The position numbers and the translations under genes are program-made. A stretch of DNA of 64,000 nucleotides from assembly GCF_000003815.2 (NCBI RefSeq), contig NC_049993.1:10115505-10179504 (forward strand), given 5' to 3'. This DNA is from Branchiostoma floridae (taxonomy: Eukaryota; Chordata; Leptocardii; Amphioxiformes; Branchiostomatidae). Each line of letters begins with the position of its first letter. The stretch's first letter is position 1. Positions 10,333 through 22,294 of this stretch are shown piece by piece. The notes under the pieces are model-generated. The model saw nothing but the letters and a program-made list of their open reading frames with translations. It did not search any database and was not told where the DNA came from.

Positions 10333-13300
10333 TCAGTCGTTATCAGAATTTTCTTCATCGCTGTCGTCTTGGTCCGAGAGATCTTGCTGACTGTCATCAG
10401 TGGTTCCACTTCCGAAAGAATCCTCATCAGAGGTTATCTCCAGGCCCTCGTACATGCTTGTATCCCCCGGACTCCTCTGGATCATCCTTGCTGCCAGGCA
10501 GTCTACGCTATTCCCAGATTTGAAGTGTGCCAGGGGAGGAATCAGCCTGCGCTTAAAGGCCTTGTCTGTAATAAACAGCCAGGAGTCTGCATCTGTCTGG
10601 TACTGGTGGACATTAATCCAGCGCTGCGTCGGTCGTCCAAATATGCGGTCATGTTCGATGTGTGCAGTGATGAGATACAGGCTTCCGTCGTGCTTCATCA
10701 GGGTTGAAGCGAGGAAGGCAAAAGTCTCGCCGTTCCCAGACCGCTTCCATACGCCGTCGGCGGGGTCGTACATTTCTACACAAATGGGGTCAGAAGAAAC
10801 AGCCGATGGTTGATGACTGTCCATACAGAAAATGCGCCCCTGACACGTGACAACCCGAGGACGCACTGGTGGAAACAACATGTCCGCTATCTTACTCCAC
10901 TTGTTCTCTGGGGTACTGAAAGCTGTAGCAACCCTTCCTTACTTATAACATAGATGCTGTCATCCAGAGTCACAGTACAGAATTGTAGGAATCCGCTCAT
11001 GGGGTGAGGGATAGGTGGCATGGACGTCCACTCATCAGTGCTGGGGTCGTATCTCTCTGCTGTTCCCTTGGTGTTATCACCACCAATAGCATAGATGTAG
11101 CCCTTCAGATGCACCAGACCACACCTGGGGAAGAATAGGAAACAATAGACCAAATCAAACCACACACACATGTACTGCTTTTGTCATAGATACACAAGGG
11201 TGCCTGAGTATTCATACAATCCTTACAGAAAACATCAGTCCTTACAGAAAACATACCACCCTTACAGAAAACATGCGATCCTTACGGAATTTTAACTCCA
11301 CTACTAAAAAAAGGAGGAAACAAACAATTCTTACAGAAAACAATTATGATCCTTGCTAATTCCACGTGATTAAAGAAATTAGTAAGGATTATGTTTCTTA
11401 TAAGTGGATGGAATATTTTCCATAACGATCATCTTGTTTTTCTGTAAGGGTCATAATTATGTTTCTTAGTAGTGGATGGCATGAACTTCATAAGGATCAT
11501 ACATTTCTTAGTAGCGGACCGTTTAGATTCCGTAATGATTGTTTGTTCTCTGTAAGGATCATATGTTTTCTGTAAGGATTGTAATATGAATGCTTACTGC
11601 AGGCATCCCTGATACAGGGAATTTTGCTCACAAACTGTGCACGTCTGTAAACAACAGATTGGTTCAAATGACATTCCCAAAATTCTGCCAGTTCTTACAT
11701 CCTTCCTCGTCCCCCACCATCCAGTTATTATAAAATGAGTTTGAATTGGACAGTTCTTGAAGCTTTTCATCATACTGCTGTCAGTCGTTTTGTTACTTGT
11801 GTTAAATCTGGCTGGACAGACAACTGCATTTTCAAGCTAAGCTGCAAATGCTGCAAGTTTGCTCCTGCAATTATTGTAGTACTAATTAAGCCCTCACCTC
11901 TTCCTGATACAGGGAAAGTTATTCTAATGTCCATTCCAGCTCTATGAATTTGTTTTTAAAAAATTCCAATGTTCCCTGCATCTCTATAAACTTGAGAATT
12001 GCCTATCATACATTATAAATTAAATCACATGAAATATTGTGCACATATAGTTTTGCATCTTTCCTACAACTGTTTAATTTTTTTTCAATTTCAGGGCCTT
12101 TCTCATTTATCCAGATACAACCTGAAATAAAGTATGCACCTGAACTTTGGCAACAACCTTTTGGATTTAAAAATGTATAGTTTAAAAAGTGCGTACTTAA
12201 ATTGAGAAAACATTGTAATGTGCAAGAGAAAGACGTACCCAACTCTGGCTGAAATCATCTCACACCTTGGTTCCCAGGTGTGTAAGAGTTGGTTGTACTG
12301 GTAGAATGCCTTCTGCCTGCTAACCTTCTTGCTGCCCCTAACACCCCCTGCCAGGTACAGATCATCAGGAGTGGATGTCAGAGAGAAACTGCCCAGGTTC
12401 CTGGGCATATTGATTACATCCAGCCCACCTGTGGAGGGGTTGTAGCAAGGAGCAGACCACTGGGAATAAGAATCATCCATTAAATCATCTTGTACCTCTA
12501 TTGGCACTTCTGGTACAATCTGCATCTCCGTTCGCACCTGACCTAGTCGCTGGGTTGTGCTTTTGCTGAAAACTAACTCGCCGTCTGTCGATGGGCGCCT
12601 ACTCTTGATTTCGGCATGCTTTTCTGAGCTAATAAGCGAACGGCGGAATGATTTGCACAGAGCAGGAAGGTGTTTCAAGCGCTCATCTTGGTTGAATTCG
12701 ATCCATCTTAGAGCGGCTACAACGACGTCGTCTTCTGAGGTGGTCATCAGATCATCGCTGTCAAGCAGGGACCGGAGCTGGAGCAGTGACAGCTGGAGGA
12801 AGGAGGGCTGTAGTGCCACCTGGTTGAACCTGGGGCAGTTAGATGTGCAATGGTTTAATGCACTGCTCGATCTCACTGTGAATGAAATGTTCAGACTATG
12901 TACAATGTATATGATGCACAAAATGAACTGGTGGGTGTACTACTAAGTATCAGCTACGAAAGAACAAGAAATAGTCATACGTTCAAATACCATATTTATC
13001 AAAGTGAAAATAGAATTGTAGTGTTCTAAATCAATTTTCCTTAGAACTATCATAGAGAGGGTCTCATTGCCACTAAAAACTGTAGGAGCAATTCCTTGAA
13101 GTAGATTATTAAACTTTAATTTAAAGAGCATTTCCATTGCTAATGTTAGGAGTTATAGGTCATTCGGTGTGTTAAAAAAATACATGTAACCAGCTGCTGC
13201 TGTGCCGCATGCTTGCGAAGCTGGTGTCTTACATCAAAGGGTGTGTGGGTATGTGGTTATACTGGCTACATTGATATAGATATAGAATTGATTTTCTTTC

Positions 13301-15793
13301 TAAATTAGTGTTGTTTTGTCAAATGTCAAAATTTAATTTTGTACATTTATCCATCATCATATACAGGGCACTTCATTCCTTGAGTATTAAGCAGGCCAAA
13401 AATATTCTAACTGGATACTATGTGACTCCACTACCTAGCCAAAATATTGCTATTGTCTGCAGGTTTTCCCAAGGTAGGTCAGGAATCAGCATGATGGTAA
13501 AATTTGGCCCTAAAATTTCCAGACTTCTATGTGGGGATATTTTTTAGAGCACGAACATGTTCCATCTGATGTGACCGCGCACGAATCGAACAGAACAGGC
13601 GTTCTATTTGGGGTCATCCGCAGTCACCCGGAGATTGTTACAGTAAACACGCAGAAAATGCCCTTGTTTTCCTGGGTGCCGTGCGTCAGAAGTAAAACTA
13701 ACAATTTTACAAATATAAACATATATTTGGCAAGCTTAGTTTTGCTGCCGCTTAGATTTGGATTTTTGTCAAATTTAGGACCAATCTAAATATGGTATTT
13801 GTTTTTGGGTCCACCAAACACCCTTTCTAAATCAACCAACCAGGCACATTTCAGAAAACATTGAGACAAAACTGTGCAGCACACTTATAGGTCAAGATTT
13901 GACGTGTACACACTGCTAGTTTTCGTTTAATATCTAGGAGGCACATGCGAGGGGTTACTTTTCTAACTATCATGATCTGTTGGAAGATGTTACAGTTACT
14001 GTCAGGTTCCCCGGAGCGCGCGCGGGGAGCCCCGGTAACCCGATACCCTACGTTCGAATGGAAACTTTGGGGCCAAATTTGACCATCATGCAGGAAAGAC
14101 AACATTTTTCTTTAAGTAGGTCTAACTACCATAGGACTGACCTGGATGCAATGTACTTCTCACTGTTCTCCATTAGTTGACCACAGTCCCCCAGCATGTC
14201 AGCATACATCAGGGCATCCACACAGTTTGACATGTCCAGATGATCTGCCATGTATTTTGCTGCCCTCTGGCATACAAAGTCCACCTAGAAGCAGAAAATA
14301 TGGTTAAAACCTACCATTCTTCACTTATCAGTGTACTACACAAAGGCTTCTTTACATTCGTAGAACTTTTAACAAAATCAACTCAAAGTCAAAGTAAACA
14401 GCCTAAAGATGGCATCTCTAAAATATATCACAAAAGCTGCATGGACCTGGGCACTGTAGCAGCACTGTAGCAGCATTTCAGAAACTTAACAAGCGTCAAG
14501 CTTAGGCAAGCTTGCATAACTGAGTCCAGGAACAAAGCAAGAGTTATAAAGGCTGCCTGGAAAGAGTACGAAAAAAGAATCCGTAACGTTACCTATCAAC
14601 CCTATCAACAGAAACACAACATTTTTCCAGGTCTCACCTGTAATAGTCTGGCTGCAGACATCACAGCCTGGACCTGGTCTGGCTCTGTCTGAAGGTAGCC
14701 GGTGTAGGCGTAGTCCAGAATGGTTGCCATGGCTACCCCACTCACATCCTGAATGAGGACCCTTTCCTGTTTGGCCTCCTTGTAGCCACTGGTGAACATG
14801 GTACGGAAGTAGCGACTGCACGATGCCAGGACAGCACGATGGCAGGGAAAACTGTGGAGGAAGATATATTTTTGTTTGATAACAAGCCCACGGGTAAACT
14901 CACTTCATAGGCCCTGTGAGAATGTAGTCATGTGCCACCAACTGTGCCCCACTGTTAACAAACAGGAACGGACTAGCATGTCTGCACTCTCGGACTTAAC
15001 TCAGCTTATCTCAAAATGGTAAGCTCGTGCAGTTTTCACCAATATCTATATCTATATTTGCAAAAATAATTATGACCTCCGGCCCACCTCACCTCCTCCC
15101 TACACCTCCAGAACCACGTCAGTCAGCTCTGCCCCCTCCCCCACCTCCAGAACCACGTCAGTCAGCTCTGCCCCCCTCCCCCATCTCACCTCCTCCCTTC
15201 CACCTCCAGAACCACGTCAGTCAGCTCTGCCCCCCTCCCCTATCTCACCTCCTCCCTTCCACCTCCAGAACCACGTCAGTCAGCTCTGCCCCCCTCCCCA
15301 CCTCACCTCTTCCCTTCCACCTCCAGAACCACGTCAGTCAGCTCTGCCCCCCTCCCCCACCTCACCTCCTCCCTTCCACCTCACCTCCTCCCTTCCACCT
15401 CCAGAACCACGTCAGTCAGCTCTGCCCCCCTCCCCCATCTCACCTCCTCCCTTACCCTTCCACCTCCAGAACCACGTCAGTCAGCTCTGCCCCCCTCCCC
15501 AACTCACCCCCTCCCTTCCACCTCCAGAACCACGTCAGTCAGCTCTGCCCCCCTCCCCACCTCACCTCCTCCCTTCCACCTCCAGAACCACGTCAATCAG
15601 CTCTGCCCCCCTCCCCACCTCACCTCCTCCCTTCTACCTCCAGAACCACGTCAGTCAGCTCTGCCCCCCTCCCCTCCCCACCTCACCTCTTCCCTTCCAC
15701 CTCCAGAACCACGTCAGTCAGCTCTGCCTGCTCCCGCATTTCGTTCAGTTCTGTCAGAACATTGTTACCGTGCTGTTCGTGCGTTGCGTACAT
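10333..15793 (-). CDS. kelch-like (KLHL) protein, BTB-BACK-Kelch, five exons
   Basis: Coding exons on the minus strand: 15687-15793, 14638-14851, 14142-14284, 12239-12829 and 10333-11124, all with AG/GT borders and matching phase (107, 214, 143, 591 and 792 nt). Exons 1-3 give the BTB domain (TDVVLEVEGKSFPCHRAVLA; later ILDYAYTGYL). Exons 3-4 give the BACK domain (LQPSFLQLSLLQLRSLL, VVAALRWIEFNQDERLKHLP). Exons 4-5 give kelch repeats (HLKGYIYAIGG, ERYDPSTDEWTSMPP). The tail is very acidic and ends at 10333. Total is about 615 residues, normal for the family. In exon 5 the frame breaks at 10932-10934: after VISKEG the protein continues in another frame (ATAFSTPENKWSK), and one more C in the run would restore it. 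By family it is a candidate substrate adaptor of Cullin-3 ubiquitin ligase. The start at 15793 (MYATHEQHG) matches the paralogue's start, though the frame is open further upstream to 15997. Confidence 0.85.
11215..11583. mobile_element. inverted-repeat element with repeated CCTTACAGAAAACAT ends
   Basis: Lies in the last intron of the kelch-like gene. Left end TACAATCCTTACAGAAAAC and right end GTTTTCTGTAAGGATTGTA are exact inverse copies, and the left arm carries further copies of CCTTACAGAAAACA (near 11239 and 11260). The right arm mirrors this (ctgtaagg at 11539 and 11570). TA flanks both ends, compatible with a mariner-like TA target. No coding sequence, so non-autonomous. Confidence 0.65.
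13178..13290 (+). repeat. SINE-tail-like fragment
   Basis: Contains accagctgctgctgtgccgc, gcgaagctggtgt and ggttatactggcta, which resemble the repeated tail units at 42652-42800 and 44884-45080 in the nrf-6-like intron. It lies in intron 3 of the kelch-like gene. Confidence 0.45.
13488..14091. mobile_element. diverged inverted-repeat element in kelch-like intron
   Basis: gcatgatggtaaaatttggc (about 13489) and the inverse of gccaaatttgaccatcatgc (14072-14091) form imperfect terminal inverted repeats about 600 bp apart in intron 3. The interior is non-coding. I could not define target duplications. Confidence 0.45.
15095..15687 (-). repeat. tandem array of a duplicated exon 1/intron 1 boundary
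   Basis: Ten copies of a unit of about 58 bp (ccagaacc at 15108, 15146, 15206, 15265, 15323, 15401, 15466, 15524, 15582 and 15640) precede the genuine exon 1 end (15703). On the minus strand each carries the last 30 or so coding bases of exon 1 (GAGCTGACTGACGTGGTTCT), and most continue through the splice donor context (AG followed by GTGAGG) with a G-rich tract from intron 1. The plus-strand proline-rich frame across it is a by-product of this repetition. The paralogous exon at 5447-5553 has only one copy. Confidence 0.9.
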
Positions 15794-15997
15794 ATCTGCC
15801 ACTGTCAGAGGGCGGGCCCAGAGTGAAGAAATCGCCTCACTTGTTGCTACTACTTGTTCCAACACAAACCAAAATTTTTGTTCAAACTTTGACCTCTGAC
15901 CTATCTTGATACCTGACAATACACAACATGAGGAGGTCAAGAGGCCTAACGTTACGTATAAAACTTTTCTGGTACTTGGAATGTGCATGCACCCCAA

Positions 15998-16840
15998 GAC
16001 AAATCAAAGTTTAATAACCTTCGGTACTCAAACAACAGGAGCTATAACTTGAGATCCATTTGCATCGACCTCATCTTGACTTTGTCTTGTTCCTTATATT
16101 TGTCTGCAGCTCCTTGTATATGAGCGAGGCTATTAGCGAAGAAGACATATTCTGGGTAAATGTTAATTCATGTATTGCAAGAACATTTAGTATAAGGTTG
16201 AGGAACTGTCCATATTTAAACTGAGTGCACCTGCAATTCGCCATATCGACAGACTGACAGTAAGTGATATTATTCGGGATATAAATTCGAAGGTTGTAGG
16301 TGAGACCCACAATGCATTGTACCTAGTTTGCTGACTTTTGACCTTTGCGGTGGCGGGAAGTAACTTTGGAACCATATTTTCTGCTTTTATTTCTGTCCGT
16401 TCTACTTCCATCCCCAGAAAAGTGTAAGTGTAATTATGATACTACATGTCTAACTGATGAACCTTACTGATGAACATGTTTATCTGACAAAACATCGCTA
16501 TTATATAGCGCAAATTACGTTAAAACTGCCCTTGGGGAGGGGGGTGTCTCTGCACATAATCAGAACTTTAATACCATATGTACCCCGGTACCAACTTACC
16601 ATATGTACCAACGTTACCAAGGACTATGTAATGTCCTTGGCTAGACCAGAGATTTCCCTACCTTTGCCTTCCTGTGCTGACCTGGGTGGCTGGCATTTCT
16701 TTTGGCTTTTCTACGCTGTTTTTGTTAGGTGCATTAGGGACATAATAGGAAGTTGGAATCGTGAAAGGTCGTCGCTTTTCATTAGTGCCTGAAGTGCCTA
16801 GTATATACGTAGTCACTCACTCACTCACTGCCCTCTTGTC
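15998..16840. other. kelch-like 5' flank, no gene seen
   Basis: Upstream of the minus-strand kelch-like gene. No convincing exon or repeat boundary was found before the inverted-repeat element that starts near 16845. Confidence 0.4.
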
Positions 16841-16844
16841 TATA

Positions 16845-17932
16845 ACGGGGGCCACCCTAAGATGTCTCCTGCCTTTACGCACTCGAACTCACGGCGCTCC
16901 GTCACTAGTTGCCAAAGAGTGGTCAAGTTTTGATCAATGAATTTTTAACACATTCATCTAGAGACCATACTTGAATGAGGAAGGCATCCATACTGTTCAT
17001 GAACCCTTCACCCTCCGCGTTACAACTGGCAAACACCGAGGACGTTATCGTGGATATAAATTCCGATTTTGAGCTGCGTTAAACAGTGCGCCCTAACTTG
17101 CCCCGCTTTTGGAATTTGCTCTCTTCGGAAGCTGGTGACCAATTTAGACAAACGTAAATAAAAATTCTAATCTTATGATATATTAGCTTTCTTTTGACAG
17201 TAGAATTGTGATTGTGTGTGCTTCTTGTCTCTTGCGAGGAGGGCTAAATCTTTCACAATCCAGGTCGTGTTTTCGTGTTTTCATGGGTAATGGGCGAAAT
17301 GCACTGAATGCGGCGGCCCGACTCACAAAATCATTACGAAAAACGACAACGCCAAAATCACAAAGAAACTCTGTGTACGTATTGGAAAACATAGTCGACA
17401 TCACTCTGTGGAGTTTCATTTTTATAGACGGTACAAATCATTTGTTAGACTTAGAGTAACAAATTTTTTGGGCGTTCGCTCGTCTGCCACCTGCGGGGCC
17501 ACACTCCCTGGGGAAAACAATGGCAGTGATGCTTATGTTGTTTTTTCTATGGCCGTTCTTCTACTCAATAAACATTTGAAGACCAATATTTGTAGTGTTT
17601 TGTGAAGCTTTATTTCTTATGTGTATGGCAGTTGTGTGGCTGTTTTTTACTGGTTGTTTATTCATGGACACGAGCCACCAATACCCAGTAACAGTTGACC
17701 ACAGTGATTCGGCGCTACCAACATTATTGTGAAAATTCTGTCTTCCAAAAAAAAGGGAAGTGAATATGTGTAAAAAAATTTTAATAAAAAAAAAGCTGCT
17801 TGTTTGGACTTGGTTTATTTACCTTTCTAATCATCATAGTCAGTGGCAACAAACACGGCGTACTTATGCATAATAAGATCAGCAAAAAATCCGGGCATCT
17901 TAGGGCAGGGGGCATCTTAGGGCGGCCCCCGT
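16845..17932. mobile_element. non-autonomous DNA transposon with terminal inverted repeats
   Basis: Left end ACGGGGGCCACCCTAAGATG (from 16845) and right end CATCTTAGGGCGGCCCCCGT (to about 17932) are inverse copies with one mismatch. TA stands at both outer borders (TA|ACGGGG and CCCCGT|TA), the target used by Tc1/mariner elements. The right end carries a second copy of catcttagggc just inside. The interior of about 1.1 kb has no recognisable transposase; its short reading frames look incidental. Confidence 0.7.
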
Positions 17933-18141
17933 TATCTCAAATGCTATTGACCTCAATATAGATGAATGCAAAGATATGAGGGTCTGCTGCTCTTTTCCAT
18001 AAGGCTTAGGCAGCCTATTTTCATTTCCCGCAATTCGTAGGGAAAACCATCTTAGCTACATAATTTGTAGCGAGGAGACCAAATTTAATGTCCGCACTAC
18101 AATTGTTTAATGTCAACAATTTTCCTTCTGTCTGTTAGACA

Positions 18142-19917
18142 ATGGACGACGGTCAGTCAAAGGACGATAGTCACACCACGGAAGTCAGTGAGACAGTGGA
18201 TGAGAAAGTGGACGGTGGACTAGAGTGTGACGACTCTGACTGGTATCCAGCCACTTTCCTGCAGCGGTTACTGGACTTCAGGTCGGAGGGTCACCTGTTG
18301 GATGTAACGCTGTGTGCGGAAGGGAAGGAGATCCCCTGTCACCGCCTGGTCCTGTCTGCCTTTGCTGAGTACTTCCATGCCATGTTCCGCGGAGGCCACA
18401 GTGAGAGTAAGAAGGACAAGATAGAGATAGGAGGGGTGAGTGCAGAGGCACTGCAACAGCTGGTGGACTATGCCTACACATCCAAAATCACCGTCACCAC
18501 TGATAATGTCCAGTCACTGTATGAGGCTGCTAATATGCTGCAGGTAAAGTCTGTTGAGGACAGGTGTGAACAGTTTCTCACAGACAAGTTGAGTCCTGAG
18601 ACATGTTTGGAAAGCTGGGTACTGGCAGACAAGGTGTCATGCAAACGATTGTTAGAGAAGGCAAAATTCCATGCTTTAAAAAATTTTGAACAAGTCTGCA
18701 TGACCGAGGAGTTCCTTGAGCTACCTGTAGACATTCTAAAGGCATATCTCTCAGATAGTGGCCTTCATACTAAGAAAGAAGAACAAGTGTTGGAAGTGAT
18801 CATGCGTTGGGCAGGACATGATCTTCAACAGAGACAAATACATGTCAAGGCGCTCCTTGAGTGTGTTTGTTTCTCACATGTGGACCAAGACTATCTGAAG
18901 GACATTCTGAAGAAAGACAGAACATTGTCAAGCATTCCTGGAGTCAAGGAACTGATACAGGATCAGTCTATGCACGCTAGGCCTCGTCATATCCATCAAG
19001 AGGAAATTCTTGTTCTAGGTGGCATCAAACATGTCATGCAACCAGAGGAAGAGGATAACAAGGACATATACAGACTTAGCCTCAACTGTGATTGTGTTGA
19101 CATTTCTCCATTGCCAGAATTTCTTTTGGAAAGCGACGGATATGAAGCTTGTGTTGTTAACAATGATGTTGTTATAACAGTGGCTCAGTCATTTTCTGAA
19201 TGCAAAGTATGGCAGTGTTCACTTAATTCTTTTACTCAGCTGGGAAATCTTGTTAGGAAAGAGAGACAATTCAATAGTGTTGTAGCTTTACACGGACAGG
19301 TGTATGTTCTTGGCGGTATTACCTTACCCAATTGGGAACCAGTATATGATGTTGAGGTGTACAGTGAAACGACTGATAGTTGGAATCTGGTAGCACCATT
19401 GTCATTACAAGGGGGAGTAAGGGACTTTGGCATAACCACCTGTTCTAAAAAGATCTTCGTATTCGGTGGTAAAACTGGACAGTGTACTCAGTTGGACTAC
19501 TGTCATATCACAGATGCTGTTCAATGTTATGACCCTTCTTTAAATGTGTGGACTTTTGTTTCATCACTACCAAATCCAATGCATGGTGTGATGGCATGTA
19601 CAGTTAACTGTAAGATATATTTGGTTGGAGGACAGTTACCACATGTTCTGTGCTATGATCCTCAGCAAGAATGCTATGTGAGAATGACTGGCCGACTAGC
19701 CCCATGGTGTGCATGTGGTGCCACTGTGTGTGGCTCTGACGTCTACATCATTGGTGGCTGTGACAGAAAGTATTCACTCAGTGAAACTGATGATGATGAT
19801 TATGACTCCCATACTGCAGTCCAATGTTATAATGTGCCGAGTGATACCATGATCTTACTGAAGAAATTCCCACACCCAATCTCTGAGCACGTCAGTGTAA
19901 CAATACCAAAACTATAA
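18142..19917 (+). CDS. kelch-like (KLHL) protein, BTB-BACK-Kelch, single coding exon
   Basis: An uninterrupted 591-residue frame, the usual size for the family. The N-terminus is acidic (residues 1-35). BTB is at about 40-150 (LLDVTLCAEGKEIPCHRLVL, LVDYAYTSKI), BACK at about 155-260 (CLESWVLADKVSCKRLLEKA, VIMRWAGHDLQQRQ), and about six kelch repeats follow, with GG doublets in EILVLGGI, QVYVLGGI, KIFVFGGK, KIYLVGGQ and DVYIIGGC. A pyrimidine tract and AG (18137-18138) just before the ATG suggest an upstream non-coding exon. A candidate AATAAA lies at 20797. It is clearly different from the five-exon neighbour, which faces the other way. By family, a candidate Cullin-3 ligase adaptor that binds a substrate with its kelch propeller; the exact orthologue is not assigned. 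Confidence 0.93.
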   Translation: MDDGQSKDDSHTTEVSETVDEKVDGGLECDDSDWYPATFLQRLLDFRSEGHLLDVTLCAEGKEIPCHRLVLSAFAEYFHAMFRGGHSESKKDKIEIGGVSAEALQQLVDYAYTSKITVTTDNVQSLYEAANMLQVKSVEDRCEQFLTDKLSPETCLESWVLADKVSCKRLLEKAKFHALKNFEQVCMTEEFLELPVDILKAYLSDSGLHTKKEEQVLEVIMRWAGHDLQQRQIHVKALLECVCFSHVDQDYLKDILKKDRTLSSIPGVKELIQDQSMHARPRHIHQEEILVLGGIKHVMQPEEEDNKDIYRLSLNCDCVDISPLPEFLLESDGYEACVVNNDVVITVAQSFSECKVWQCSLNSFTQLGNLVRKERQFNSVVALHGQVYVLGGITLPNWEPVYDVEVYSETTDSWNLVAPLSLQGGVRDFGITTCSKKIFVFGGKTGQCTQLDYCHITDAVQCYDPSLNVWTFVSSLPNPMHGVMACTVNCKIYLVGGQLPHVLCYDPQQECYVRMTGRLAPWCACGATVCGSDVYIIGGCDRKYSLSETDDDDYDSHTAVQCYNVPSDTMILLKKFPHPISEHVSVTIPKL

Positions 19918-21190
19918 GCTAGAGTTAAGTGTTAACACAGAGCTAGATTTTACTTACGTTTCATGGTCGTAGCCGGGTTCTACCCAAGATTTTATGTTAG
20001 TGGTATTATGGCAAAGTAGTAGAGCGTTCAGTTGGGTGGTCTTTTAACAGTGAGGAGATTTTGAAAATACAGTAATAGGGTAAAAAGTTGCCATTCTAAG
20101 GTTACTCACGACAAAAGTGGACATTTAACACCATATGTAATGAGAACCTGGATTTTTAGGGTCGGTTTGGAGGATCATATCAATATGTATTTCATATTTG
20201 ATCAGACATTGCTACACAAGTAAATACTTGGTAGCAAAGTATCACTATGCTAGTTGAAAAGTAGCGCAGTGGTCCTTGTGTAGCGTGGTGGTCGCAAATT
20301 ATAGTGTGATTGACCAACATGCTAAATGTATACTAGCTAGAATCCTTGGTAGACTTGAAGTTGCGCTGGCAATGATGTTTAGGGTAGCATGTTTAACCCT
20401 TTTGAGATATCATTTAATTGAAAAAAATCCACAGATATAATAGTAGTAGTCCCTTTTCATATGCAATTTGATTATTGATTGTCTTTGGAATTTTTTATGG
20501 ACCTATACTCACAGATTTGAGCATTTCTGATAGAATGTACAAGGGGACTTGATATATTGCGGTAATTCAATGAGGACTATTGATAGAAAACATAGTAAGT
20601 TGCTTTTAGTAAGAACTTGATTTAACCAATGATATCATTATAATATCGTTCTCACTTATGGTTGTTTAGTATGTCATCTTCCTTGGAACACCCCTGCACA
20701 ATTGGTTTAAACACCTTCCTGGCCGTCACTATGGTAACGGTGTGTACCTCATTGGTTTGTATTTATCTTCATCAGATATCCTTCAGCTCACAATGTAATA
20801 AAGAACAAGAAGGTGCTTCCCGAGACAAACAAAAGTCTGCATAACTTTTATGATTACCGTTTTTCTCTTCTCGTTCAAATATTGACCATGTCTGTTCAAG
20901 CTGTTATCGGGATAAAAAGTCTCAGACAAGTCGTTTTACACATATGGTTGATTGACATGCAAAGAATTTTGTACACAATAGCAGGATGTTCATGGCATTT
21001 TGAAGACCGTTATAAACCTCCCACCAACCTATGACTGAGCTATCTCAAGTGTTTGCACACATAAAGGCAAAGCCGAACAAGAGTTCGTAGACCTCAGGCC
21101 TGCATGTATTGTTTTGGATTATGCTGATACGTTGTGTGCTATCAGGTCTGTTGTTAAGGTGGGTGGGTATGGTGTTGATTGTGTCTGTGT
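19918..21190. other. 3' flank of kelch-like gene, no second gene seen
   Basis: AT-rich. Likely includes the 3' UTR of the preceding gene, up to the possible poly(A) signal AATAAA at 20797-20802. No other feature recognised. Confidence 0.4.
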
Positions 21191-21344
21191 CTGAATTTAC
21201 TTGAATTTACCTGAATGTACCTGAACTGCAGAGACTCCGTGGCCTGTTTCTGCAGTCAGGAGCTTGAAGGCTGGTAGCCCTCTGTCGCTCCTCTGACGAT
21301 TTCGGCCTCTATGTGTTTGTTTGTCTGTTTGTCTGGATAATTGT

Positions 21345-22080
21345 ACATAACTAGGCATAGATTATGCAAATGTACAAACTTTCCTTATTAATTATGCAAA
21401 TTAGCTGTCGATTTGCATAATTAGAATTCCATCATGTAAGTCTTCCCTTTGGCTATCTACATACCAAAAATCATGACGATCCGTCAACACGTTTATATTT
21501 TCTCATGTGCATAATTAATTTGCCTTGATATTTCTCTCTTTCTCCTGTATATATGTGATAAGTTTGAAAGTCCTATCATGAAATGAAGTGGATTATAAAC
21601 TTTCCTAATTAATTATGCAAATTAGCTGCTGATTTGCATAATTAGTATTCCATTATGTACATTGTTACCTGGGCTATCTACATACCAAAAATCATGACGA
21701 TTCATCAACACATTCTCGAGTTATTCTCGTCCAAAGTTTGAAAGGAAATCGGCGACTGCAGTTCTAAAGAAGCTGCTAGGGGGTCCAAACTTACAGCACT
21801 TACTCTCTGCCCCAATGGCTATCTACCACTAAAAAATCACAACCAAAGCATGTCTTATATATAATATATATATAATATAAAAGATTGAGGTTCTGCTGCA
21901 GTACCTTAGCAAGCCGCTAGGGGACCCATTATCGAACTTGACCTTCAATTTCCCGACCCCTACCCACCTACCAAATATCATCGGGATCCATCCAAGGCTT
22001 CTCGAGTTATGCTGTTAACACACAGACACACAGACCCACAAGCCCAAAACATAACCTTAGCCATTTTGGCAAAGGTAACC
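21345..22080. repeat. dispersed repeat with internal direct copies
   Basis: Two diverged copies of a segment (tatgcaaattagctg, then ctatctacataccaaaaatc) start near 21397 and 21611, about 215 bp apart. The following part (gaagctgctagggggtcc; ctgcagtaccttagcaagcc) is the inverse of a motif seen at 52923-52960 (gggccccctagcgg, ggtactgcagcgg). It ends at accttagccattttggcaaa (22052). It is a member of a repeat family found at several places in this window, in both orientations. Confidence 0.6.
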
Positions 22081-22294
22081 AATACAACACCGATATATTA
22101 TCTGGCAGGAGCTGAAGCATCATCTGGCAGCAGCAGCATCTGGCACAAACAGGGGATACAAAGTAACCCAATACATTGGAGGTGACCTACATGTAGGCCC
22201 CTGCTAACCAGATGACCGTCACCTGTTTTCACAACCAAGTAGATATTAGGGGGATGCCCCAACCACACGAAAACAGGATCAACCTATACAGTAT

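Noticed and set aside
15027-15899. 290-residue proline-rich plus-strand frame
   Set aside because: It is the antisense of tandem copies of kelch-like exon 1 and its donor; composition follows the C-rich repeat.
18278-18481. Antisense frames over the single-exon kelch-like gene
   Set aside because: Shadows of a clearly coding plus-strand frame.
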